Shown here piece after piece: positions 1-7,090 of a DNA stretch of 34,270 nt. Origin of the DNA: Elusimicrobiota bacterium (GTDB taxonomy: Bacteria > Elusimicrobiota > Elusimicrobia > O2-12-FULL-59-9); assembly GCA_016206405.1 (NCBI GenBank), contig JACQRQ010000102.1, forward strand, positions 1-34,270, given 5' to 3'. The position numbers were made by a program, and so were the translations under genes. Positions within the stretch are counted from its first letter, which is position 1. The number at the start of each line of letters is the position of its first letter. Below the pieces are notes generated by a model that saw nothing but the letters and a program-made list of their open reading frames with translations, did not search any database and had not been told where the DNA came from.

Positions 1-13
1 GTTTTTGTCGCAT
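1..13 (-). CDS. Start of an unknown gene, cut by the window edge
   Basis: Only the first four codons (Met-Arg-Gln-Lys) are inside the window. The ATG at 13-11 on the minus strand has a strong Shine-Dalgarno (TTAAGGAG, 28-21) with 7 bases of spacing, which is why I call a gene from so little. It lies about 80 bases downstream of the DUF4175-like gene on the same strand, so it is probably the next gene of that operon. The product cannot be named. Confidence 0.55.
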
Positions 14-95
14 GGTCAATCTCCTTAAGAAGTAGACGATGAAAAGCTTTGAAATTATAGCCTATGCTTTGCCGCCTGTCAATTGTCGCGCCCGC

Positions 96-3000
96 TCACT
101 TTGTGATCTGCTTGAAATAGTCTTTGATGCCTTGCTCGTAGGCTTTCGGGTATTTTTCCTGCAAGGATTGCATGACTTCCTGGCGCACTTCTTGAGGCGG
201 GTGGTACTCCTTGTCCGACGGCAGCTCGACCGGTCCGACCGACGTTCCCATGCGTCCCCCCGACCATTGCCGCAAGGTGCGGGGCCGCCCCGCGCCGGAG
301 CGCTCCATCCCGCTTTCCATGGACTTCTGCTCCTGGGAGGCCGACTCCATCTGCTCCATGCCCTGGGCCAGCTTCTCGAGGGCGTTGGCGGCATGCTCCA
401 GGGCGGGAGGGCTCTGCAATGCCTCCAGTTCCTTTTGCGCCAGGGCCATGTCTTCCTGGGCCGAATCCAGGTTTTGCGAGACTGACGGCGGCAAAGCGAC
501 GGATTTGGAGCTCAAATCCCGCATCTTCTGCGCCAAAGCTTTCGCGCGTTCGTAGGTCTCGCCCTGTTGCCGCTCGGCCGCCCGAAAATCCTCCATCTCC
601 TTTTGCGTCGAAGGCGGGCTCACAATCTCCTTTCTGAGCAGTTCCAGTATCTCGGCTTCCCCGGACATCACGCCGGAAAATATCAAGGCGTCCGCTCTGA
701 AGGAGGCGGCGGTCTCGGTGGAGGCAAGGACCTTGTCCAAATTGACGAAGCGGCGGCCCGACTCCGCCTGCAGGCCTTGAAGGATCCGGCTCAAATTGTC
801 CGGAGCCGAGACCACCCGCCGCTGCGCGAATTCGCGCAGCACGGAATTCATCAAGCGCAAAGTTTCAAGATGAAGCGCTGCGCTCAAGCCCCCGGCCTTT
901 GCGATGAGACTCGCCTGCCTGGTTTCAAGCTCTTTCAACAGCTCCTTTTGAGCCTCCAAAAGTCTTTTCAGGCGCTCATCTTCGAGCTGCTGAATCTGCC
1001 GCACGCTCCGGGACTGCTGCTCCGCCACCTCCTGCCACAGCGCCCGCGCCTGCTCCATTTCCTGAGAAAGCAAATTGTCCCGCCGCGACATGGGATGCGC
1101 TCCCTGAGCGGCTTCGGCGAGGGTGTTTCGTATTTTTTCCAGCTCCCGGGAGAGGCGTTCGGCCAGAACGGCCGCTTTCTGCCAGTCCCCGCGCCGGAGG
1201 GCCGCGTCCAACTGCGCCGACAAGGATTGGGCGTCTCCGATCGGCACCTGGTAAATTTTTTGCTGCGCTTCCTCCTCCGGCGTTTGAGGTTTTTTCTTGG
1301 GTATTTGTTCGATGCGCTCGGCCAACGCCTGCATCTGCTCCCGGATTTTCTCCAGGGATTTTTCCAGCCGCTCCATGGTCTCGGGGGACGGCGCTTCTCC
1401 CGACTGCTCCAACTGCTGCAAGGACGACTTGAGATCCTCGCCGGCCTGAGACATGCGCTCCGACTGGCTGGCCAAATCCTTATATTGCTGGAAGCTTCTG
1501 CCCTCAGCCATCCACTTTCTGGCTTTGTCCAGCTCGCGGGATAGGACCTCGCGCACCTGCTGCGCCTTCTCCCAATCCCCGCTTTGAGCCGCCTGCCGGG
1601 ACTGCGGCAAAAGCCGCTCCTGCGCGAAATCAAAATTCTCCGCCAATTTTCGGAAGGACTCCACCATCCCGGGATCGGTGTAGGGATCTTGCTCCATCGC
1701 CTCGACAAGCTTTTCAAAAGAGGCGGCCGCCTCTTTCCACTCCGCGTCCGCTTCCGACGACATTTGTCCCCATTCGGACCCGGACTCCAAGCTGTTGACG
1801 ATCTTCTCCAGCCGCTCCCGGAGGTTTTTTTCCTTGGATGCCAGACCCTCCACCAAACCGTGCAATGCGCCCATCTGTTCCTGCACCGAATCATGCATTT
1901 GGTCGAAATCGATCAAGTACAGGCGATTCTTGGCGGACTCGCCCATTTGAGGTTGGGGGCTTCGATTGTCAATGGCTCTCAAGCTCATCTCCAGGACGCC
2001 GAACCCGAACTCGCTCAAATCCCAGGCAAAATGTCCGTTTTGCTCCTTGACCACCGCATCCGACGGCGAAAACCGCCGGACGCTGAAGGCGCGGACTTCG
2101 CCGGAAGCGGCCTCTTCTCCGGGCTCAGAAACGTTGGAAACCCCGGGGGGGCGCGGGGACACCCGGCGGATAAGAATCTGTATTTCCGTGAGGCCGAAAT
2201 CATCGCCGGCGGCGTAGAACACCGGCAGGGGATCCAGAGGGCTGATGGCCACCTCAAAAGCGGGAGACACAAGGTCGATGCCGGGCGGCTCATCCGGAAG
2301 GGCAAAAAGTTCGTGAATCACCGGCTCCGGATCGGATATCCCATCCGCGCCGTCGAGCCGCCAATAAAAAGTGGCGTTTTGACGCACGATAAACTGGAGT
2401 TGATAATCTCCGGCGGAGGTGAGCCGAAAATCCTGCCGGCTGCCGTCGCCCCAGTGGAGCGCGGCTGTTTTCAGCGGCGCCGACGGCTTGCCTATAAAGA
2501 TAACCCGGCTTCCGGCGGTGGCCGACAAATCCCCCCCGCCTGAAAATTCCTCGTCCGGCCTGCGGGTATAAGCGGGGTAATTCACCCGGTAGCGAATCTC
2601 GGCAAACTGAGGATAGGGCACCGGGGTCAGCTTATAGGCGGGGCTCCAAGCGTCCTTCCAGCGCAGCCGGTATTCCAAATTCTCCGTGAGCTCCGATATT
2701 CTGTACACAAAACGGCCGTTTTCCTCAAAATCCCATTTTTGCGCCTGCCAGACCCCCGAATCGCTCTTTAAATGAAGCTCCACTCTCTCCTGATTCGGGG
2801 CCTTCCAGCCCGCCTGAATATTGACCTCCTTGCCCCAGGCCAGACGCGCGTCTTTAGGCTCGATCCAAAGAAGCTCCTCAAGCGGAAGTTCCCTCCACGG
2901 GGCCAGGACGCGCTCCCATTGGGACGTTTGGCCGAATCTCAGAGCCGCCGCGAACAACGCCGCGCACAACAGCGCCGTCGAGGCCGCCGCCGCGGAGGGA

Positions 3001-3437
3001 CGGATGGAAAACATTTTTTCCAGCTCCGCCGGAACCAGCAGGCGCTCGGTCTGCGTCATATGGGCCTGCACCAAATCTTCGGAAACGCCCTCCCCGGTCC
3101 CGCCCCGGGAAAACTCCCAAGCGCTCATCAGATGCTGGCGCAGGCTGGGCCGCGATTGTTGAACCTGCTCCAGCACGCTTCGCCGGCTCAATCTGAAAAT
3201 CGGCCATGCCAGGAACTTGAAAACGGCCGCGGCCGCCAAAATCGCCTCCACGGCGAAAAGCGCGATGCGCCCGGCCTGCGGAATGGCGAAAAGGCGGTCG
3301 CATGCCGCCAGCAGCAAAACAGCCCCGAGAAAGACGGAAACGGATCGAAGCCCGCCCTCCAACAGAAGCTTCACCAGAAGCTGCCGCCGCCAGGACCTCA
3401 ACCGCCCATGCAGGATGGATTCGGAAGGAAGGGACAT
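96..3437 (-). CDS. DUF4175-like membrane-anchored coiled-coil protein (1113 aa)
   Basis: Function unknown. Two hydrophobic segments lie near residues 33-51 and 58-81 and a third near 149-168. A beta-rich, Ig-like stretch follows (about 185-400, many W/Y and P). Then comes a very long Gln/Glu/Lys/Ala-rich helical region (about 520-1030) predicted to form coiled coils, and a Gly/Arg-rich linker. The conserved-looking tail reads EYHPPQEVRQEVMQSL then KYPKAYEQGIKDYF. This layout (N-terminal membrane helices, large extracytoplasmic part, low-complexity helices) matches the DUF4175/TIGR02302 type, which often lies near MoxR/DUF58-type genes in other genomes; none of those is visible here. The ATG at 3437 has no clear Shine-Dalgarno, but a TATAAT sits 10 bases upstream. 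The family call rests on architecture, not on a search. Confidence 0.7.
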   Translation of the reverse strand: MSLPSESILHGRLRSWRRQLLVKLLLEGGLRSVSVFLGAVLLLAACDRLFAIPQAGRIALFAVEAILAAAAVFKFLAWPIFRLSRRSVLEQVQQSRPSLRQHLMSAWEFSRGGTGEGVSEDLVQAHMTQTERLLVPAELEKMFSIRPSAAAASTALLCAALFAAALRFGQTSQWERVLAPWRELPLEELLWIEPKDARLAWGKEVNIQAGWKAPNQERVELHLKSDSGVWQAQKWDFEENGRFVYRISELTENLEYRLRWKDAWSPAYKLTPVPYPQFAEIRYRVNYPAYTRRPDEEFSGGGDLSATAGSRVIFIGKPSAPLKTAALHWGDGSRQDFRLTSAGDYQLQFIVRQNATFYWRLDGADGISDPEPVIHELFALPDEPPGIDLVSPAFEVAISPLDPLPVFYAAGDDFGLTEIQILIRRVSPRPPGVSNVSEPGEEAASGEVRAFSVRRFSPSDAVVKEQNGHFAWDLSEFGFGVLEMSLRAIDNRSPQPQMGESAKNRLYLIDFDQMHDSVQEQMGALHGLVEGLASKEKNLRERLEKIVNSLESGSEWGQMSSEADAEWKEAAASFEKLVEAMEQDPYTDPGMVESFRKLAENFDFAQERLLPQSRQAAQSGDWEKAQQVREVLSRELDKARKWMAEGRSFQQYKDLASQSERMSQAGEDLKSSLQQLEQSGEAPSPETMERLEKSLEKIREQMQALAERIEQIPKKKPQTPEEEAQQKIYQVPIGDAQSLSAQLDAALRRGDWQKAAVLAERLSRELEKIRNTLAEAAQGAHPMSRRDNLLSQEMEQARALWQEVAEQQSRSVRQIQQLEDERLKRLLEAQKELLKELETRQASLIAKAGGLSAALHLETLRLMNSVLREFAQRRVVSAPDNLSRILQGLQAESGRRFVNLDKVLASTETAASFRADALIFSGVMSGEAEILELLRKEIVSPPSTQKEMEDFRAAERQQGETYERAKALAQKMRDLSSKSVALPPSVSQNLDSAQEDMALAQKELEALQSPPALEHAANALEKLAQGMEQMESASQEQKSMESGMERSGAGRPRTLRQWSGGRMGTSVGPVELPSDKEYHPPQEVRQEVMQSLQEKYPKAYEQGIKDYFKQITK

Positions 3438-3447
3438 GCGTGGCCTG

Positions 3448-3453
3448 ATTATA
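3448..3453 (-). promoter_or_regulatory. TATAAT -10 box just upstream of the DUF4175-like gene
   Basis: A perfect TATAAT on the minus strand ends 10 bases before the ATG at 3437, which would give a leader of only a few bases. No convincing -35 is seen at 17 bases (GC-rich there). The T-run just upstream (3461-3465) could contribute. It is one of a set of start-proximal -10 boxes in this window. Confidence 0.4.
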
Positions 3454-3524
3454 CAAATAAAAAAACGCGCGGCGGGGGCGGCAAAAGCGGCCCGGCCCTT
3501 CGGCTGGAAACCAACCTCTATTGG

Positions 3525-3602
3525 GCTGGGTCTTGGTGGGAGGAGCGCGCGCCGCGGAACGCGCCGATAACGACACCCAGCGGGGGGACGATGATCGTCC
3601 CC
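3525..3602. other. Two hairpins between the 55-aa gene and the DUF4175-like gene
   Basis: An inverted repeat GCTGGGT (3525-3531) / ACCCAGC (3575-3581) encloses a GCGC-rich core. It is followed by a perfect 8-bp hairpin GGGGACGA-TGA-TCGTCCCC (3584-3602). On the minus strand this lies just after the stop of the 55-residue gene. There is no T-run directly after either stem, so a classical Rho-independent terminator is not shown. It could be a Rho-type or processing structure. Confidence 0.35.
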
Positions 3603-3627
3603 GGCGGCCGCTCCGCGCCGGCGTAAC

Positions 3628-3795
3628 CTAAGCCGTGGCGCCTTGGAAAGATTCTTCCTGCACCCAAATCAAATTCGTGGAGGCCTTATCCGGCTTGATC
3701 CAGCGCCCGCCTCCGCTCTTGTTGAATTTCCACACCACCCGCACCTGGATTCCGATTCGCGGGGTGTGATCCGTCTTGACGATTTTCTTTTTCAT
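3628..3795 (-). CDS. Small hypothetical protein (55 aa)
   Basis: A short basic protein starting MKKKIVKTDHTPRIG, with Gly/Trp-rich middle (FNKSGGGRWIKPDK) and ending ESFQGATA. No signal peptide, membrane segment or recognised motif. I chose ATG at 3795-3793 because GGGAG lies 8 bases upstream; the frame also opens at a TTG five codons earlier. It stands alone between the candidate structured RNA (3854-3937) and the DUF4175-like gene, all on the minus strand. Function unknown; coding status is supported by the ribosome-binding site and amino-acid composition only. Confidence 0.5.
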   Translation of the reverse strand: MKKKIVKTDHTPRIGIQVRVVWKFNKSGGGRWIKPDKASTNLIWVQEESFQGATA

Positions 3796-3853
3796 CGAGG
3801 GGTCTCCCAATCCGGCGTTTCCATAGTTTAATGTCCGCGCCGGCGCGCGGGGA

Positions 3854-3937
3854 GGGTCTTTCGGAGCCCAAAATGCCGGAAAAGGACCCAGCCCGAAGAC
3901 GGGCCTTAAGTCCTATTGGAGATAGGACCAAAGACCC
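3854..3937 (-). ncRNA. Candidate structured RNA: three-way junction upstream of the 55-aa gene
   Basis: Read on the minus strand, three perfect stems nest into one junction: an outer 8-bp stem (3937-3930 with 3861-3854, GGGTCTTT/AAAGACCC), a 7-bp hairpin GTCCTAT-CTCCA-ATAGGAC (3928-3910), and a 5-bp hairpin GCCCG-TCTT-CGGGC (3904-3891). About 29 unpaired bases follow before the outer stem closes. It starts 7 bases after the aldo/keto reductase stop and ends about 58 bases before the ATG of the small gene. It could be a leader element for the small gene or a 3' structure of the reductase mRNA. I do not recognise it as a known riboswitch class. Confidence 0.4.
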
Positions 3938-3940
3938 AGA

Positions 3941-3955
3941 CGCTTAGACTAAGCG
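3941..3955. terminator. Palindrome over the aldo/keto reductase stop codon
   Basis: CGCTTAG-A-CTAAGCG on the plus strand is a perfect 7-bp dyad with one central base. It covers the last codons and TAA stop of the reductase. No T-run follows directly. It may act with the adjacent junction structure (3854-3937) in 3'-end formation, which is inference. Confidence 0.3.
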
Positions 3956-4963
3956 CCGGCGGTTGTTGCGCTCGATCATTTCGTAAGGGTACAACGAAGG
4001 CGGGCGGCTGAGGTCGTCGAGGACGGCCAGTTCTTCCGCGGTCAACTGGATTTTTTCGGAACTCAAGTTTTCCTGGAGCTGCTCGGGACTGCGGACGCCG
4101 AGGATCACGGAGGTCACCGGCGTTTTAGCTTGCAGCCATGCCAGCGCGATTTGAGAGGGGGTTGCCCGGCGGGCTTGGGCTATTTTATCCAGAGCCGCCA
4201 CGACGGCATGCCCTTGTTCGCGCTCATATCTCAAAAATTCCTCGTCAGCCCGGCTGAGGCGGCAGGCGGCGGGGCGGGGCCGGCCCGGCCTGTACTTGCC
4301 GGAAAAATATCCTTTGGCCAAGGGGCCCCAAACGATATAGCCAAGCCCCTCCTCCCGGCACACCGGCAGAAGCTCGTTTTCGACTTCCCGGCAAGCCAGA
4401 TTGTATTTGGCCTGCAGACAAGCGAAGCGTTCCAGGCGCAGGCGCTCCGAGACTCCCAGAGACTTGGCGATTTGCCAGCCGGAAAAATTGGAGCAGCCGA
4501 CATAGCGCGCCTTGCCCCAGCGCACCAGGTCATCAAACGCCTTCAAGGTCTCTTCGATGGGCGTGGCTTGGTCCCAAATATGAGCGTAATAAATGTCAAT
4601 CCAGTCCGTTCCCAGACGCTTGAGGCTGAGGTCGGCCGCCGACAAGATATGGTGCCTGGACAACCCCGTTTCGTTGGGACCCGCGCCGTCCGGGGCGTTG
4701 AAAACCTTCGTGCACACGAGAACCTGCGCCCGTTTTCCGCGCAGAGCGCGTCCCAGCAGGCGCTCCGACTCCCCATAGCTGTACATGTCGGCGGTGTCGA
4801 AACAGTTGATTCCGGAATCCATCGCCAAGTGGACCAGCTGCGAAGCCGCCTTTTGACCCACGCAGGCGACCCCGGGCCACAGCCTGGACGGCCCGAAAGT
4901 CATGCAGCCCAAAGAGAACTCCGACACCTTGATCCCCGTCCTTCCCAATGTCCGCATTCGCAT
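3944..4963 (-). CDS. Aldo/keto reductase (339 aa)
   Basis: NAD(P)H-dependent reductase of carbonyl compounds, cytosolic TIM barrel. Start motif LGRTGIKVSEFSLG is typical, and the catalytic tetrad can be placed: Asp and Tyr in FDTADMYSYGESE, Lys in CTKVF, His in YYAHIWD. GCSNFSGWQI and the C-terminal cofactor segment (SVILGVRSPEQLQENL) also fit the Tas/YghZ-like branch of the superfamily. The length is normal. ATG at 4963 is chosen over the preceding in-frame TTG because GGAGG (4974-4970) sits 6 bases upstream. It is divergent from uvrB with a gap of about 60 bases. The substrate cannot be told from sequence. Confidence 0.92.
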   Translation of the reverse strand: MRMRTLGRTGIKVSEFSLGCMTFGPSRLWPGVACVGQKAASQLVHLAMDSGINCFDTADMYSYGESERLLGRALRGKRAQVLVCTKVFNAPDGAGPNETGLSRHHILSAADLSLKRLGTDWIDIYYAHIWDQATPIEETLKAFDDLVRWGKARYVGCSNFSGWQIAKSLGVSERLRLERFACLQAKYNLACREVENELLPVCREEGLGYIVWGPLAKGYFSGKYRPGRPRPAACRLSRADEEFLRYEREQGHAVVAALDKIAQARRATPSQIALAWLQAKTPVTSVILGVRSPEQLQENLSSEKIQLTAEELAVLDDLSRPPSLYPYEMIERNNRRRLV

Positions 4964-5008
4964 CAATATCCTCCTTCGCCGCGACCCAGGGCCTCAATCT
5001 CATTTTAG

Positions 5009-5014
5009 TATAAT
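5009..5014 (+). promoter_or_regulatory. TATAAT -10 box of uvrB
   Basis: A perfect TATAAT ends 11 bases before the uvrB ATG, leaving a leader of about five bases. The bases between (TTGCGGCAGCC) hold no Shine-Dalgarno. No clear -35 hexamer is seen at 16-18 bases. No LexA-type operator was recognised in the short gap. Confidence 0.5.
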
Positions 5015-5025
5015 TTGCGGCAGCC

Positions 5026-7044
5026 ATGGCCTCGCGTTTCACGTTCAGCTCAAGTTTCAAACCGGCCGGCGACCAGCCCCAGGCCATCCGGGAGCTGGCG
5101 GAGGGCGTCCGCTCCGGCGCCCGGCACCAAGTTCTCTTGGGAGTCACCGGCTCGGGAAAAACATATACGGTCGCCAAAGTGATCGAGGCCGTCAACCTGC
5201 CCACCTTGGTGCTTTCTCCCAACAAAGTTCTGGCGGCCCAGCTTTACGCCGAGTTTAAATCCTTTTTTCCCGGCAACGCGGTGGAATATTTCGTCTCCTA
5301 CTACGACTACTACCAGCCCGAAGCCTACGTTCCTCAAACGGACACGTATATCGAAAAGGACGCCGCCATCAACGAGCACATCGACCAATTGCGCCTGAAG
5401 GCGACCAGCACCCTGTTGTCCCGGCGCGACGTCATCGTCGTAGCCTCCGTGTCGTGCATTTACAATATCGGCTCTCCTGAAAACTACAGAAACATGTGCG
5501 TTTTCTTGGAAGAAAACCGGCCCAAAAATCGCGCGGAGCTTTTGGACGGCCTGGTCAAGATTCAATATGAGAGAAACCAAGTCGAGTTCAAGCGCGGGGT
5601 TTTCCGCGTCCGCGGAAACGTGGTGGACGTTTTTCCCGCCTACAGCGACACCGCCTTGAGAATCGAGCTCGACGGCAACACGATCCGTTCCCTGGCGGAG
5701 ATCCACCCCGTCACCAGCCAGAAACTCAAGCGCCTGCGGCAATTCTGCATTTACCCCGCCAAACACTTCATCACTTCGCAGCCGCGCCTCGAGGCGGCTC
5801 TCGCGGCCGTCGAAAATGAGCTGGAGGAGCGGCTTGCCTGGCTGAAATCCGCCGGGAAAAATCTGGAAGCGGAACGCCTCCGGCAGAAGACGCGCTACGA
5901 CCTGGAAATGCTCAAGGAGCTTGGATTTTGCCACGGCGTCGAAAACTATTCCAGGCATCTGTCCGGCAAAAAGCCGGGGGAGCGCCCCGACTGCCTTCTC
6001 GACTACTTTCCCAAGGACTTTTTGATGCTCATCGACGAATCCCACATCGCCGTGCCGCAGATCGGGGGCATGTACGAGGGCGACCGCTCCCGCAAGCAAA
6101 CCTTGGTTGATTTCGGCTTTCGCCTCCCCTCGGCCCTGGACAACCGCCCGCTGAAATTCCAGGAGTTTGAAAGCCTCGCCCCGCAGGTCATCTACATTTC
6201 GGCCACGCCCGGACCCTACGAGCTCAAGAAGTCCAAGGGCGTCATCGTGGACCAGGTGATTCGCCCCACCGGCTTGGTCGATCCCCCGGTGATCGTCCGG
6301 CCGGCCGAGGGGCAAATTCAGGATCTCATCGGGCGCATCGAGACCCGGGTGCGGGGCAAGGAGCGCGTTCTGGTCAACACGCTGACCAAGCGCACGGCCG
6401 AGGACCTCTCCGCCTTCTTGTCCGCGAAGGGAATCCGCGTCCAGTACCTTCACTCCGATATCGACGCCCTGAGGAGGGTGCAGATTCTCAAGGAATTAAG
6501 GCAGGGAAATTTCGACGTTTTGGTCGGCATCAACCTGCTGCGAGAAGGCTTGGACTTGCCCGAGGTGTCCTTGGTGGCGATTTTAGACGCGGATAACGAG
6601 GGTTTCTTGAGGAGCGCGACCACCTTGATCCAAATCGCCGGGCGCGCCGCCCGCAATCTTAACGGCGAGGTCATTTTTTACGCCGACCGGCAAACGGCGG
6701 CGATGCGGCAGGCGATGGGTGAAATGGATCGCCGGCGAAGCAAACAGAGCCTGCACAACAAAAAATACCGGATCACGCCGCGCACCATTCAAAAGGCGGT
6801 GCACGAACTGGAGGAATTCGAGTACGAGGCAAAAAAGGAAACCCTATCCCTGCTGAAAAATCCAAAACTCGGGTCCATCGATAAAGCGAACCTTCCAGCC
6901 GTCGCCGCCGAGATCGAGAAGCAAATGAAAGAGGCTGCTGAGAATTTAGATTTCGAGCTGGCCGCGATGCTTCGGGATCAGTTATTTGAAATCAAAGAGA
7001 TGCGGGTGAAGCAGGGAAGCAGGGATCGAGCGATCAAGGAGTAG
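5026..7044 (+). CDS. uvrB: UvrABC excinuclease subunit B (672 aa)
   Basis: Damage-verification helicase-like subunit of nucleotide excision repair; it is loaded by UvrA and recruits UvrC. Walker A GVTGSGKT is at residues 39-46. The beta-hairpin that probes DNA (YYDYYQPEAYVPQTDTYIEKD region) lies at about 90-110. The DESH helicase box is in LMLIDESH (about 335), followed by ISATPGPYE, the helicase C-terminal motifs (GINLLREGLDLPE, QIAGRAARN), and a UVR motif for UvrC binding at about 625-660. Length is typical. The start follows the conserved N-terminus (FKPAGDQPQAI). The stop overlaps the start of an octamer repeat array that runs up to nadC. Confidence 0.98.
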   Translation: MASRFTFSSSFKPAGDQPQAIRELAEGVRSGARHQVLLGVTGSGKTYTVAKVIEAVNLPTLVLSPNKVLAAQLYAEFKSFFPGNAVEYFVSYYDYYQPEAYVPQTDTYIEKDAAINEHIDQLRLKATSTLLSRRDVIVVASVSCIYNIGSPENYRNMCVFLEENRPKNRAELLDGLVKIQYERNQVEFKRGVFRVRGNVVDVFPAYSDTALRIELDGNTIRSLAEIHPVTSQKLKRLRQFCIYPAKHFITSQPRLEAALAAVENELEERLAWLKSAGKNLEAERLRQKTRYDLEMLKELGFCHGVENYSRHLSGKKPGERPDCLLDYFPKDFLMLIDESHIAVPQIGGMYEGDRSRKQTLVDFGFRLPSALDNRPLKFQEFESLAPQVIYISATPGPYELKKSKGVIVDQVIRPTGLVDPPVIVRPAEGQIQDLIGRIETRVRGKERVLVNTLTKRTAEDLSAFLSAKGIRVQYLHSDIDALRRVQILKELRQGNFDVLVGINLLREGLDLPEVSLVAILDADNEGFLRSATTLIQIAGRAARNLNGEVIFYADRQTAAMRQAMGEMDRRRSKQSLHNKKYRITPRTIQKAVHELEEFEYEAKKETLSLLKNPKLGSIDKANLPAVAAEIEKQMKEAAENLDFELAAMLRDQLFEIKEMRVKQGSRDRAIKE

Positions 7045-7074
7045 TGGTAGAGTGGTAAAGTGATAGAGTGGGGG
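7043..7074 (+). repeat. Octamer tandem array AGTGRTAR at the uvrB/nadC junction
   Basis: Four units of 8 bases: AGTGGTAG, AGTGGTAA, AGTGATAG, AGTGGGGG (7043-7074). The first unit overlaps the uvrB TAG stop. The same octamer occurs at 16382-16421 and, reversed, at 16490-16584. The degenerate G-rich tail (GGGGGAG, 7078-7084) may serve as the nadC ribosome-binding site. Confidence 0.8.
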
Positions 7075-7090
7075 ACGGGGGAGTGAGCGA

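Noticed and set aside
567-2543. Long open frames on the plus strand opposite the DUF4175-like gene
   Set aside because: They are GC-rich mirror frames of the coiled-coil coding region, with no start signals and no family motifs.
3854-3937. Known c-di-GMP (GEMM) or glycine riboswitch
   Set aside because: The conserved core sequences of these classes are absent; only the junction shape is suggestive.
5050-6453. A 467-codon open frame antisense to uvrB
   Set aside because: uvrB is unmistakable on the other strand; the antisense frame is a by-product of GC-rich codon use.
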